A stretch of 64,000 nucleotides of DNA. Source: Eupransor demetentiae. GTDB taxonomy: Bacteria; Bacillota; Bacilli; Lactobacillales; Lactobacillaceae. The stretch spans positions 62,001 to 126,000 of the forward strand of contig NZ_CAWVOH010000002.1 in assembly GCF_963930865.1 (NCBI RefSeq). Reading direction: 5' to 3'. Below are positions 7,410 to 17,100 of this stretch, in pieces. Every line of letters starts with the position of its first letter. The stretch's first letter is position 1. The notes under the pieces are model-generated. The model had not been told where the DNA came from. It did no database searches and saw only the letters and a program-made list of their open reading frames with translations. Both the position numbers and the translations under genes were made by a program.

Positions 7410-8152
7410 TGACTATTAAAGTTTCCGATTTACGTTTAAAAAAAGGTTCGGTCGAGATATTAAAAAAGATTAGTTGTGAATTCGGTGATGGCGAACTATC
7501 CTGCATCATCGGACGGAATGGCTCCGGGAAAAGCATGCTGCTTAAATCATTGCTGGACTTGGAAAAGTCCGCAGGGAAGATCGGTTTTTCCACTGAGGAA
7601 CGCTTGGCTTACATTCCGCAGAAGATGCCGCAAGATCAGCAGCTGACGGTTTTCGAATTTGTTTTGCTGGGCCTATACGGGCAATTGGGCTGGCATGTTT
7701 CCTCCGAACAAAGGAACTGGGTTAATTCAGTTCTTGAAGACTTGGATTTACTGGGTTTAGCCGAGCGAAAAATGATGGCTTTATCCGGTGGACAGCAGCA
7801 ACTTGTCGTGCTGGCACAAGCTTTGGTGCGGCGGCCAACCGTCATTATTGCGGATGAACCGACTTCGGCTTTGGATTTGAACAAGCAGCTGGAATACTTG
7901 CGGATTTTGCGTGACTATATTCACCGACACGGAATCGTCGGCATCATTGTGATTCACGATTTGACCTTAACGGCGCGCTTTGCGGACAGGGTCTACTTGA
8001 TGGAAAAGGGAAAAATGTTGGCAAGCGGAACACCTGGCGAAGTTCTCGAGAAAAAACGGCTAGAGAAACTTTATCAGGTTGACATCGAGTTACTGGAAAG
8101 CAGTGACCGCCATTTAGTCGTTGTGCCTGTCGAAGCAAAAGGGGAAGAATAA
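7409..8152 (+). CDS. ABC transporter ATP-binding protein, iron-complex type
   Basis: A 247-residue cytoplasmic ATPase energising the FecCD permease. Walker A is GRNGSGKS, the Q-loop lies in AYIPQKM, the signature is LSGGQQQ, Walker B is VIIADEP and the switch His is in VIHDLTL. I place the start at ATG 7409, inside the permease stop (TAATG), preceded by AAAGGA; an earlier in-frame ATG at 7376 has no SD and lies in the permease gene. The stop abuts the start of the binding-protein gene, so the three genes are translationally coupled. Confidence 0.92.
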   Translation: MTIKVSDLRLKKGSVEILKKISCEFGDGELSCIIGRNGSGKSMLLKSLLDLEKSAGKIGFSTEERLAYIPQKMPQDQQLTVFEFVLLGLYGQLGWHVSSEQRNWVNSVLEDLDLLGLAERKMMALSGGQQQLVVLAQALVRRPTVIIADEPTSALDLNKQLEYLRILRDYIHRHGIVGIIVIHDLTLTARFADRVYLMEKGKMLASGTPGEVLEKKRLEKLYQVDIELLESSDRHLVVVPVEAKGEE

Positions 8153-9325
8153 ATGAAAAAAGGACTGCAATTTGTCTTACTGTTAGCTCTGGGTGCTGCT
8201 CTTTTAGGCGGTATTCTGTGGTTTAGCAATGATCACACCAGAAATGAAGCGAGCAAGGGAAGGCAGCGGACGCTAACCGATATTCGCGGCCGAAAGGTTG
8301 CCGTACCAAAATACGTTCAGCGGGCCTACTACCCTTATTACTATCAAAATCTGCTAACGGTCGTCGGCCCCGACGCCTTTAAGAGAGTGGTGGCCAGTTC
8401 AATTTACGACACCGCAAACTATTCAGGCGATCTTTACGAACGTTTAAAGGAAAAATCACTTGGATTCGCAAAGGTTCAGGATGTCGGTTCGACTTTGAAA
8501 TCGAACTTCGACCTTGAAAAGCTAATTGCCCTTAAGCCGGATGTTGTGGTTTTAGCCAACTATCAATACGATGCCATTGGTAAAGCGAATTTGGAACGTT
8601 TGAAAAAGCTGGGGATTCCAGTAGTATTTATTGATTACACCGATTTGAGTCCGCAACAGCACTATCAATCAACTGAGATACTGGGCAAACTTTTTGGCGA
8701 AGAGCGGCGCGCTGAAGAAGTGAACGATAATTATCGAAATCATATTCGTCAGGTGGAAGAGCGTTTGCAAAAGGTTAAGCAGAAAAAGACGGCTTACTTC
8801 GAACAACGGTCGACCGGTTCTTCCTTTGCAGAGTACGGAAAGGCCTATGGGGATGGCATGTTAATGGGAGTTTTGGCCAAAGAAGCGGGCGCTAAAAACA
8901 TTTACTCCGGTAAAATCAAAGGGACGGGGGATGTTAATCCAGAATATCTTTTCAAAGAGCAACCGGATGCAATTTTCTTAGATGGGACCAACTATGCCGA
9001 TGCGCAATCCCAAGTTCTCCGAATTGGTTACGGCGTTACGCCGGCAGAAACGCAAAGTAGCTTAACGGCGTTGATTAATCAACGCCCCGGGTTTAAGGAA
9101 CTGAAAGCGGTTCGCCAGGGCCAAGTTTACGCTTTGGACAACCACCTAATGCGGACCATGAAGGACTATGTCTTGGTTGAATACATTGCTAAAATGCTTT
9201 ATCCGAATCTTTTTCATGATGTTAATCCAGCAAAGAATCTGGAGGAATTCAATGAAAAGTATCTACCGAACCTTGTCGATAATGATAGTGTTTTCTTTAC
9301 TAAATGGAAAATGGCGGGTAAGTAA
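8153..9325 (+). CDS. Iron-complex/haem-type substrate-binding protein, membrane-anchored
   Basis: A 390-residue extracytoplasmic binding protein of the FecB/BtuF type (periplasmic-binding-protein-like II). Residues 1-26 are one hydrophobic anchor (GLQFVLLLALGAALLGGILW). There is no lipobox; I find no cysteine anywhere in the protein, so it is likely held by an uncleaved N-terminal helix. After TLTDIRGRKVAVPK the domain shows the usual DLEKLIALKPDVVVLANYQYD and LKKLGIPVVFIDY lobe-1 strands, then a long helix and lobe 2. The rows of Tyr near residue 60 (YYPYYYQN) might bind a planar ligand such as haem; that is speculation. Starts immediately after the ATPase stop. Confidence 0.85.
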   Translation: MKKGLQFVLLLALGAALLGGILWFSNDHTRNEASKGRQRTLTDIRGRKVAVPKYVQRAYYPYYYQNLLTVVGPDAFKRVVASSIYDTANYSGDLYERLKEKSLGFAKVQDVGSTLKSNFDLEKLIALKPDVVVLANYQYDAIGKANLERLKKLGIPVVFIDYTDLSPQQHYQSTEILGKLFGEERRAEEVNDNYRNHIRQVEERLQKVKQKKTAYFEQRSTGSSFAEYGKAYGDGMLMGVLAKEAGAKNIYSGKIKGTGDVNPEYLFKEQPDAIFLDGTNYADAQSQVLRIGYGVTPAETQSSLTALINQRPGFKELKAVRQGQVYALDNHLMRTMKDYVLVEYIAKMLYPNLFHDVNPAKNLEEFNEKYLPNLVDNDSVFFTKWKMAGK

Positions 9326-9354
9326 AAAAGGACTAGCGTTGGGCTGGTCCTTTT
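9326..9354 (+). terminator. Terminator of the iron/haem-type ABC operon
   Basis: GGACTAGC (9330-9337), GTTGG, GCTGGTCC (9343-9350), TTTT. Nearly the same sequence as the hairpin at 6326-6355. Confidence 0.8.
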
Positions 9355-9362
9355 GGTTTAGT

Positions 9363-11333
9363 TTAATTCTCACGGAGTTGCGTGACTTTTTTGTAGTAAA
9401 CACAAGAAGTGAGGAGGTAGACGAGGTAGTAAATGGCAATCATGAGTAGGATGGTGCCAGCGATAACCAGATAGACTTGGTTATCGTTTGTGACGCCGAA
9501 GGCGCGCAATACCTTGGTAATCATGAGCATAGCAAAGCTCAGATGGGTAATCGCAACGGCAATGGGTAGTCCGAAGAGCCAAACCAGTTGGGTGCGGATA
9601 CATGCCTTGATTTCTTTGCGGGACATCCCGAGCTTCGTCAAAATGTTGAACTGTTTTTGGTCGGCCTGACCTTCTGTGACTTGCTTGTAGTAAATCATGA
9701 GGGCGGTAGCCAAGATGAAGCTAACGGAGAAGAGCAGTCCAATGAAGAAGAAGCCGCCGAAGAAGGTGTTTAAAGCGCGTTTGTCATCATAGGATGAAGT
9801 GCTTATTGAGCGTGTATGGTTCTGTGCTTCAAAATTGTCACCTTCCTGCATGGCGTTCGAGAATTTCGTGATATCTTTTTTGCTTCCAACAAGATTAAAG
9901 TAATAACTTGCTAAAATCGGATTTTCTCTGTGCATCGTGGCGCTTTTAGGAAGGTTATTCAATAGAACCTTCTGATCAGGGACAATAATAAAGCTTGAAC
10001 CGGAAGGTGAAACGGCGATGCCTTTGATACCGCTTAGATGCTTTTTGACAGTGTATTGATGACCATCGAGAAGCTTCAGCTGCTTACCCTTAAAACTAGA
10101 ATATGAACTATAGAATGCAATCTCGTTGCCCTTTAAGTTAGGTACGTTCTGATTACCCAATTTCTTAAACTGACTAAGTGTCATTAACTGAATACTTTGG
10201 CTAATCCCGTCTTGACCGGTATCTTCGACGGCTTTGAGTTCATGATTTTTAGTAATGTCGAAGCTGAATTCTTGGCTAGTTTGGAATTGGTAGCCGTCTT
10301 TAATCTTAACTCGGTATTTTTTAGCTAATTGGTCAAAATTTTGGGTTTTTATTGTGCTATCCATACTGGTGAACTGAATATCGCGCGGATAAGTTTGGTC
10401 GATTAAAGTTTGCCGGCCAAAGAACAAGGCCGAAGTCGTTACTGTTACGACCAAAGTCATCGTCGTCAGCAAAGTAATGCTGGCCAGTCCGACGGCATTT
10501 TGCTTCATGCGAAAAAGCATGTTAGAAACGGTGATGAAGCGCTTGCTCTTTTGGTAGAAGGAAGGGCGACCCTTCATGATTTTCAAAACCAAGGTGCTGC
10601 CGGCCACGAATAAGAAGTAAGTGGCGAAAATAACCAGTAAGACCGCAATGAAGAATTGCTGCATTGCCTTAATAGGACTGGAAACGGTCAACGCCAGGTA
10701 GTAGGCACATCCTAGCATCAAAGCACCTAAAATAAAGAGAATCCAACGGTTCTTGGGGGATGTTGTTCCTTTTTTACCTGCTTTGAGTAAATTCAAAGTC
10801 TTCGTACGAATAATTGTCCAACAATCGTACAAAAAGAGTAGGACGAAGATGCCAGCAAAGAAAAACAACGTAATGGCAAGCGGTGCAGTTGAAAAGCCAA
10901 GTTCAAAATTTGTTCCTTCGACTAGGCGAATCAACAGCAGGATAGATAACTTACTCATCACAAAGCCTGTCACGAGTCCAGCGATTAAGTCGAGCGCCAG
11001 GGTCAAAGTTTGCTGTAGAAATGAAATCTTCATTAGGTCGCTTTTCTTCAAACCTAAAATGCTGTACAGGCCGAATTCGGCCTGTTTTTTCTTGCGTAAG
11101 AAACTATAGGTATAGAACAAAAATATGAGGGATAAAATCCCGATTACGACTTGTGCCATTCCCAACAGCGTCAAAACGGCCTGACTAGCATATAAATGCT
11201 GCACACCAGAAGAAAAAAGCAATAACTGTATGATAAAGTTTAAAGCCACGGCTGCGGAGCCAACGAGTAAAAAAGGCAGGTACTCGGCCATGTTCTTCCG
11301 CAAGGAATCGAGGGCTAATTTCCAATAAAGCAT
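9363..11333 (-). CDS. BceB-type ABC transporter permease (antimicrobial peptide detoxification)
   Basis: A 656-residue permease with ten predicted membrane segments and the large extracellular domain (about residues 310-520) between segments VII and VIII that defines the Bce/peptide-7 exporter family. FtsX-like blocks appear near residues 60-150 (LLGMAQVVIGILSLIFLFYTYSFLRKKKQAEFGLYSILGLKKSDL) and near the C-terminus. Such permeases free or remove cell-wall-active peptides such as bacitracin or lantibiotics and also carry the signal to the paired kinase. It overlaps the ATPase gene by one base and is last in its operon. Inducing peptide unknown. Confidence 0.9.
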   Translation of the reverse strand: MLYWKLALDSLRKNMAEYLPFLLVGSAAVALNFIIQLLLFSSGVQHLYASQAVLTLLGMAQVVIGILSLIFLFYTYSFLRKKKQAEFGLYSILGLKKSDLMKISFLQQTLTLALDLIAGLVTGFVMSKLSILLLIRLVEGTNFELGFSTAPLAITLFFFAGIFVLLFLYDCWTIIRTKTLNLLKAGKKGTTSPKNRWILFILGALMLGCAYYLALTVSSPIKAMQQFFIAVLLVIFATYFLFVAGSTLVLKIMKGRPSFYQKSKRFITVSNMLFRMKQNAVGLASITLLTTMTLVVTVTTSALFFGRQTLIDQTYPRDIQFTSMDSTIKTQNFDQLAKKYRVKIKDGYQFQTSQEFSFDITKNHELKAVEDTGQDGISQSIQLMTLSQFKKLGNQNVPNLKGNEIAFYSSYSSFKGKQLKLLDGHQYTVKKHLSGIKGIAVSPSGSSFIIVPDQKVLLNNLPKSATMHRENPILASYYFNLVGSKKDITKFSNAMQEGDNFEAQNHTRSISTSSYDDKRALNTFFGGFFFIGLLFSVSFILATALMIYYKQVTEGQADQKQFNILTKLGMSRKEIKACIRTQLVWLFGLPIAVAITHLSFAMLMITKVLRAFGVTNDNQVYLVIAGTILLMIAIYYLVYLLTSCVYYKKVTQLREN

Positions 11334-12088
11334 TAGGATAGTCCTCCTAGCAAATTGGTCATGGCATCGTTGATACTGAGCAAGAACTCAGTTTCATTTT
11401 GTTCGCCACGATAAATTTGATGGAAAACGGTTCCGTCCTTGATGAAGAGTACGCGGCGGGCGTGACTAGCTGTCAAGGATGAGTGGGTAACCATCAAAAT
11501 AGTTTGGCCAGCTTGGTTAGATTGGTCAAAAAGGTCCATGATTTCAGCAGCGTTCTTGGAATCTAGAGCACCGGTTGGTTCGTCACCTAGTAACAATTCT
11601 GGTTTGGTAATCAAAGCTCGGCCGATGGCGACACGCTGTTGCTGCCCGCCGGAAAGTTCGTAGGGATACTTATCGAGTAAGTCCTCGATACCCAAAGCCT
11701 TGGCTAAGGGGGCCAACTTGGCTTCTTTACCCTTGGTATCTTTAGCTAGCACAAGGGGAAGGTAAATGTTATCGGCCACGGACAAAGTGTTTAGCAGATT
11801 AAAATCCTGGAAAACAAAGCCAAGATGATCACGACGATATTGTGCTACTTCACGGTCCTTCAACTTGGTAAGATTCTTGTCATTCAGGAAAATTTGGCCG
11901 GCACTAGGTTTGTCAATTGTTGCTAAGCAATTTAGCAGCGTAGACTTACCCGAACCAGATTCACCCATGATGGCGATGAATTCGCCGGGTTCAACTTCAA
12001 AATTGACGTCCTTTAGGGCCTGCACCTTATTGGCGCTTAAGCGGCTGCGGTATTCCTTTTGTAAATGTTCAACTTTTAGTAGGGGCAT
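11333..12088 (-). CDS. BceA-type ABC transporter ATP-binding protein
   Basis: A 251-residue ATPase of the MacB/LolD/Bce class: Walker A GESGSGKS, signature LSGGQQQRVAIGRAL, Walker B LLLGDEPTGALDS, and switch His in ILMVTHS. I set the start at the ATG read from 12088 because AGAGGAG stands at correct spacing; an in-frame ATG at 12112 lacks one. It is translated as a coupled pair with the BceB-type permease (one-base overlap). A terminator and a BceR-type operator lie between it and the kinase gene, so it can be induced separately from the regulators. Confidence 0.92.
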   Translation of the reverse strand: MPLLKVEHLQKEYRSRLSANKVQALKDVNFEVEPGEFIAIMGESGSGKSTLLNCLATIDKPSAGQIFLNDKNLTKLKDREVAQYRRDHLGFVFQDFNLLNTLSVADNIYLPLVLAKDTKGKEAKLAPLAKALGIEDLLDKYPYELSGGQQQRVAIGRALITKPELLLGDEPTGALDSKNAAEIMDLFDQSNQAGQTILMVTHSSLTASHARRVLFIKDGTVFHQIYRGEQNETEFLLSINDAMTNLLGGLS

Positions 12089-12127
12089 GTTCTTTTCTCC
12101 TCTTTTTAACATGAATCTAGCTTAACG

Positions 12128-12161
12128 AAAAAAAGAGGGGCCCATGCTTACAGGCCGCCTC
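12128..12161 (-). terminator. Terminator after the kinase gene, before bceA
   Basis: On the minus strand GAGG-C-GGCC pairs with GGCC-CCTC (12161-12153 with 12142-12135), loop about ten bases, followed by seven T (12134-12128). It separates regulator and transporter transcripts, or attenuates transcription into bceA if a promoter lies upstream of it. Confidence 0.8.
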
Positions 12162-12167
12162 CTGAAA

Positions 12168-12183
12168 CTTACATTTTTGTAAG
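12168..12183. promoter_or_regulatory. BceR-type operator (TTACA-N4-TGTAA)
   Basis: CTTACA-TTTT-TGTAAG is a perfect 6-4-6 inverted repeat that includes the stop codon of the kinase gene. It matches the inverted-repeat pattern TNACA-N4-TGTAA reported for BceR-type response regulators in Firmicutes. It lies 80 bp upstream of the bceA-type start, the gene such regulators activate. Family match is from known consensus; binding by this regulator is inference. Confidence 0.7.
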
Positions 12184-13182
12184 GTTACCAAAATCTCGCT
12201 GTTTTAAATCAATCGTTACAGTTGTTCCCACTTGAACTTCAGATTGAATGTTAATGCTGTGGCCTAACTTGGTCAAAATTTCTTTGACCAAATAGAGGCC
12301 GATACCGCTGGCATTATTGTCCAAGCGACCATTAAAGCCGGTGTAGCCTTGGTTGAAAATTAAGGGTAAGTCGCTTTGCGAAATACCAATCCCAGTGTCA
12401 CGAATCACAACTTGGCCATCTGGGCCGATCTCAATCGTAATCCGACCTGCAGCCGGCGTGTACTTAATGGCGTTGAAGATAATTTGTTCAAAAACGAAAT
12501 GTAGCCATTTTGAGTCGGACACCACTTTTAATTTTTCGTCAGTTAAACGCACGGTTAAATCCTTATGGATAAACCAGTAGCGGTATTCTTTGATCACATC
12601 CGTCAGTAGATTTCGGACGTCAACTTCGCGAAAGTTTAAATCTTGATCATCACCGCGTAAGCGAATGAATTGGAGCATCATATCCAGATACTGATTGACG
12701 AGTAGGAGTTGTTCTTTGCTTTGCGCCGGATCAATGGTGCTGGTTTGATTCATTAAATCCATCACAGAGAGGGGCACTTTGATTTGGTGAGCCCAGAGGG
12801 CGTAGTAGTCTTGCAAATCTTGATTTTCCTGCCGCAATTGTTCGCGGAGTTGGTTTTGCTGTTCAAGAAGTCTGGCTAATAAATACTGGTAGTGTTTATC
12901 CGATGAACTGCGGGTTTGTAGTTCTGGCAAGGAATCCAAGTGCTCTTCTTTTTGCATTCGTTGGAGAGTGAGGTTTTGCTTTGTCCAACGCCAGGCGAGA
13001 TAAATCGTTAAAACCAGTAAGAGATAGCCTAGCGCCCAGCAGACATCCAAGGCGTTACTGATTGGAATTGAACGTAGTGTCACGGACCAGAGCAAAACGA
13101 TTCCAAAAGCCACATATGATAGGTAAAGATACCAAAACTCGCGTAGAAAAAGTCCTACACCCCTCAAAAATCGTTTAATCAT
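12169..13182 (-). CDS. BceS-type intramembrane-sensing histidine kinase
   Basis: A 337-residue sensor kinase. Two membrane segments (about residues 15-35 and 45-65) are separated by only a few residues, so it has no extracellular sensor and depends on the transporter for its signal. The phosphoacceptor is His122 in ALWAHQIKVPLSVM; an HATPase domain follows with FEQIIFNAIKYT (N box), IRDTGIGI (G1) and NNASGIGLYLVKEIL (G2). The start overlaps the response-regulator stop by 8 bases, so the two are translated together. It is last in the regulator operon, ahead of a terminator. Confidence 0.92.
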   Translation of the reverse strand: MIKRFLRGVGLFLREFWYLYLSYVAFGIVLLWSVTLRSIPISNALDVCWALGYLLLVLTIYLAWRWTKQNLTLQRMQKEEHLDSLPELQTRSSSDKHYQYLLARLLEQQNQLREQLRQENQDLQDYYALWAHQIKVPLSVMDLMNQTSTIDPAQSKEQLLLVNQYLDMMLQFIRLRGDDQDLNFREVDVRNLLTDVIKEYRYWFIHKDLTVRLTDEKLKVVSDSKWLHFVFEQIIFNAIKYTPAAGRITIEIGPDGQVVIRDTGIGISQSDLPLIFNQGYTGFNGRLDNNASGIGLYLVKEILTKLGHSINIQSEVQVGTTVTIDLKQRDFGNLTKM

Positions 13183-13852
13183 CGAGCAAAACTCCCTTGC
13201 CCTTAATGGTCTTGATGTGCCCGGCTAGGCCAATTTCTCCAACCTTGCTGCGTAAGCGGGCTAGGGTCACTGACAGCGTGTTGCGGTCGATGAAGAGTTC
13301 ATCTTCCCACAAATCGGTCATGATTTCTTCTTTTGAAACTGTTTGCCGGGGATGACTGAATAGCAGATGGAGTAACTTGGTTTCATTTTTCGTTAGTGCG
13401 ACTTTATTAGCCCCGTCCCAGAGCTGGTTATCAACGAGGTTTAAGGTGTAGTTCAAAAAGCTAGTTTGGCCACTATCCTCGGAAAAGTCGTATTCACGCC
13501 GTAGAAGCGCCTTGATCTTAACAATCAGCAAATCCATGTTGAAGGGCTTAGTAATGTAGTCGTCGGCCCCGAAGTTCATCGCCATAATTTGGTCACTGTC
13601 TTCGCTGCGACTGGATAGGAAGATAATGGGGACCTGGCTTGTCTGGCGGATTTTTTGCGTCCAATAGAAACCGTTGAAGAAAGGCAAATTGACGTCCATC
13701 AAAATCAGTTGTGGCTTGGCCGCAGCGATTTCTTTATCAACTTGGTTAAAGTTCTGGCAGGATTCGGCGCTAAAACCCCAGGAAGCCAAACCTTTCTTGA
13801 TTAATGCCACTAATTCTTGATTGTCTTCGACGATAAAGAGTTTATAGTCCAA
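13175..13852 (-). CDS. BceR-type OmpR-family response regulator
   Basis: A 225-residue DNA-binding regulator. The receiver domain (1-118) has acidic pocket EDN at residues 9-11, phosphoacceptor Asp53 in LILMDVNLP, Thr/Ser at IIFLSS and Lys in YITKPFN. The winged-helix domain (about 130-225) has LTKNETKLLHLLFSHPRQTVSKEEI and DRNTLSVTLARLRSKV. It should phosphorylate from the adjacent kinase and activate the transporter pair through the site at 12168-12183. First gene of its operon, divergent from rpoB. Confidence 0.92.
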   Translation of the reverse strand: MDYKLFIVEDNQELVALIKKGLASWGFSAESCQNFNQVDKEIAAAKPQLILMDVNLPFFNGFYWTQKIRQTSQVPIIFLSSRSEDSDQIMAMNFGADDYITKPFNMDLLIVKIKALLRREYDFSEDSGQTSFLNYTLNLVDNQLWDGANKVALTKNETKLLHLLFSHPRQTVSKEEIMTDLWEDELFIDRNTLSVTLARLRSKVGEIGLAGHIKTIKGKGVLLDD

Positions 13853-13882
13853 AATTCTGCTCCCGCTTTAAAAGTTATTTCT

Positions 13883-13934
13883 ATTATACATGCCGCCCAT
13901 TTTCCCTTGCATTTTCCTCTAAAGCAGGTATAAT
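13883..13934. promoter_or_regulatory. Overlapping divergent promoters of the BceR-type gene and rpoB
   Basis: Plus strand: TTGCAT (13907-13912), 16 bp, TATAAT (13929-13934) reads toward rpoB. Minus strand: TGCAAG (13911-13906), 17 bp, TATAAT (13888-13883) reads toward the response regulator. The -35 elements share five bases, so the two starts should compete. Confidence 0.65.
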
Positions 13935-13940
13935 TTTATT

Positions 13941-14046
13941 CAGTAACACTGTGAATAAAAAGGGAAACTGTGATCTATTGTCCACAGGCTCCCATTATAT
14001 TAAGGCAAACGTTCGCTGCGGAAACAGCGACGATTGCTTTTTTTGT
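13941..14046 (+). ncRNA. rpoB leader RNA (Lacto-rpoB-like) with attenuator
   Basis: The leader after the rpoB promoter contains a hairpin GGGA-AA-CTGTG / CACAG-GC-TCCC (about 13961-13992), then a strong terminator-like hairpin, with CGCTG (14015-14019) and CAGCG (14026-14030) as its core and GCAA / TTGC at its base, followed by six T at about 14039-14044. Lactic acid bacteria are known to carry a conserved RNA motif (Lacto-rpoB) in the 5' region of rpoB, and position and lineage fit. I identify it by position and structure, not by a covariance search. Confidence 0.55.
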
Positions 14047-14083
14047 GCCTTTAAAGCGGTGATTTAGCCTCAAAAAGCTAAAT

Positions 14084-14100
14084 TGTAATCAAAATGTAAT
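14084..14100 (+). promoter_or_regulatory. Perfect TGTAAT-N5-TGTAAT direct repeat upstream of rpoB
   Basis: TGTAAT at 14084-14089 and 14095-14100, 11 bp apart. This fits the WalR-type consensus TGTWAH-N5-TGTWAH and resembles the boxes before the small membrane genes, but no -10 element sits at the spacing seen there. Function uncertain. Confidence 0.3.
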
Positions 14101-14140
14101 ATTGGCATGGACACGGTGAATAAGCAATGAGGTGATCAGT

Positions 14141-17100
14141 GTGGCAGGACATTTAGTAAAATACGGTAAATATCGTACCCGTCGATCTTATTCGAAAATC
14201 AAGGAAGTTCTTGATATTCCGAACTTGATTGAAGTACAGACAGCATCTTACAAGTGGTTCCTTGATGAAGGAATCAAAGAGATGTTTAACGATATTATGC
14301 CGATCCAGGATTTCCAAGGAAATCTTTCATTAGAGTACGTCGACTACAAGTTGATGGAACCTAAGTATAGTATCGACGAAGCACGTGAACACGATGCCAA
14401 CTATTCGGCTCCGCTTCACGTGACTTTGCGCTTGACCAACCACGAAACTGGTGAAATCAAGTCGCAAGACGTCTTCTTTGGTGATTTCCCATTGATGACT
14501 GACCAGGGAACTTTCGTAATCAACGGTGCGGAACGAGTTATCGTTTCTCAGTTGGTTCGTTCACCTGGAATCTACTACAACGAAGAAACTGACAAGAACG
14601 GTCGCCCACACTTTGGTACCACTGTTATCCCTAACCGTGGTGCATGGTTGGAATACGAAACGGATGCCAAGGGTATCGATAACGTTCGTATCGATCGTAC
14701 GCGTAAGTTGTTGATGACTGAATTGGTTCGTGCCCTTGGCTTCGGCTCAGATTCAGACATCATCGATATTTTCTCTGATTCATACGATTCTTTGAACATG
14801 ACCTTGGAAAAGGATGTTCACAAGAACATGTCAGATTCTCGTGTTGAAGAAGCTTTGAAGGACATCTACGAACGCTTGCGTCCGGGTGAACCTAAGACTG
14901 CCGATTCATCACGTGCGCTTTTGGTTGCGCGTTTCTTCGATCCAAAGCGTTATGATTTGGCCCCTGTTGGTCGTTACAAGATCAACAAGAAGTTGTCATT
15001 GAAGTCACGTTTGCTTAACCAAACCTTGGCTGAAACTTTGGCTGACCCTGATTCAGGTGAAATTTTGGCTGAAAAGGGGACCTTGGTTGACAAGGAAGTT
15101 ATGGCAAAGTTGGCCCCATTCTTGGCCCGCGATGACTTTAAGACAACGACTTACACGCCATCTGGCGATGCCGTTTTACAGGACCCAATCGTTCTTCAAA
15201 AGATTAAGATTGAATCACCTGAAAACCCAGACAAGACTTTGCTCTTGATTGGAAACGGCAACATTCCTGAAGACGACCACACGGTTCGCCCTGCCGACAT
15301 CTTGGCTGGTATCAACTACTTCTTGAACTTGCAAGAAGGCGTTGGTCAAGTTGATGATATCGATCACTTGGGTAACCGTCGTATCCGTTCCGTTGGTGAA
15401 TTGCTTCAAAACCAATTCCGTATCGGTTTGACTCGTATGGAACGTGTTGTTCGCGAACGTATGTCAATTCAGGATGCCAACACCGTTACGCCACAGCAAT
15501 TGATTAACATCCGTCCGGTTGTTGCTGCTGTTAAGGAATTCTTTGGTTCATCACAGCTTTCACAGTTTATGGATCAGACTAACCCATTGGGTGAAATGAA
15601 CCACAAGCGTCGTTTGTCAGCCCTTGGACCTGGTGGTTTGACTCGTGACCGTGCCGGCGTTGAAGTTCGAGATGTTCACTACACCCACTATGGCCGTATT
15701 GACCCTATCGAAACGCCCGAAGGTCCTAACATCGGTTTGATTAACTCTTTGGCTACTTATGGTCGCATCAACAAGTATGGCTTCATCGAAACGCCATACC
15801 GTCGTGTCGACTGGGGAACTCACAAGGTTACCGCCAAGATTGATTACTTGACTGCCGATGAAGAAGATAACTACATCGTTGCCCAAGCCAACACGGAATT
15901 GGAAGATGATGGTTCATTCGTGCACAACACGGCCATGGCCCGTTTCGGTGAAGAAAACATCGAAACGCCAGTTGAAAAGATCGATTACGTCGACGTTTCG
16001 CCTAAGCAGGTTGTTTCTGTTGGAACTGCCGTTATTCCTTTCTTGGAAAACGATGATTCTAACCGTGCCTTGATGGGTGCCAACATGCAGCGTCAGGCGG
16101 TTCCTTTGTTGGATCCCCACGCTCCTATCGTTGGAACTGGTGTTGAATACAAGGCAGCCCACGATTCTGGTGCCGCCATCATTTCCCAGGCAGCTGGTGA
16201 AGTGGAATACGTTGATGCTCGCCAAATCCGCGTTCGCCGCGAAGATGGTCAGCTCGACACTTACGAATTAATGAAGTTCCGCCGTTCTAACGGTGGTAAG
16301 AACTACAACCAAAAGCCAATCGTTAAGGTCGGCGAACAGGTTGATGAAGACCAAGTTTTGGCCGATGGACCATCAATGGAAAAGGGTGAATTGGCCTTGG
16401 GTCAAAACCCAGTTATCGCCTTCATGACTTGGCACGGTTATAACTTCGAAGATGCCATCGTTTTGAACGAACGTTTGGTCCGTGAAGATGTTTATACGTC
16501 AATTCACATCGAAGAATACGATTCAGAAGCCCGTGATACAAAGCTTGGACCGGAAGAAATTACCCGTGAAATTCCAAATACTGGAGAAGAACAGCTCAAG
16601 GATTTGGATGAAAACGGAATTATCCGGGTCGGGGCCGAAGTTCACGATGGTGACATTTTGGTCGGTAAGGTTACGCCTAAGGGTGTGACGGACCTTTCAG
16701 CCGAAGAACGTTTGCTCCACGCCATCTTCGGTGAAAAGGCACGCGAAGTTCGCGATACTTCTCTGCACGTACCACACGGTGGTGGCGGAGTGGTTCAGTC
16801 AGTTCGTATCTACACGCCTGAAAATGGTGACGAATTGGCTCCAGGTGTGAACATGATGGTTCGTGTTTACATCGCTCAAAAGCGTAAGATTCAAGTCGGT
16901 GACAAGATGGCCGGTCGTCACGGAAACAAGGGTACTGTTTCAGTCGTTGTTCCTGAAGAAGACATGCCATACTTGCCAGATGGAACCCCAATTGACATCT
17001 GTTTGTCACCCATGGGTGTGCCATCTCGTATGAACATCGGACAGGTTTTGGAATTGCACTTGGGTTACGCAGCTAAGAAGTTGGGTATCCACGTTGCCTC

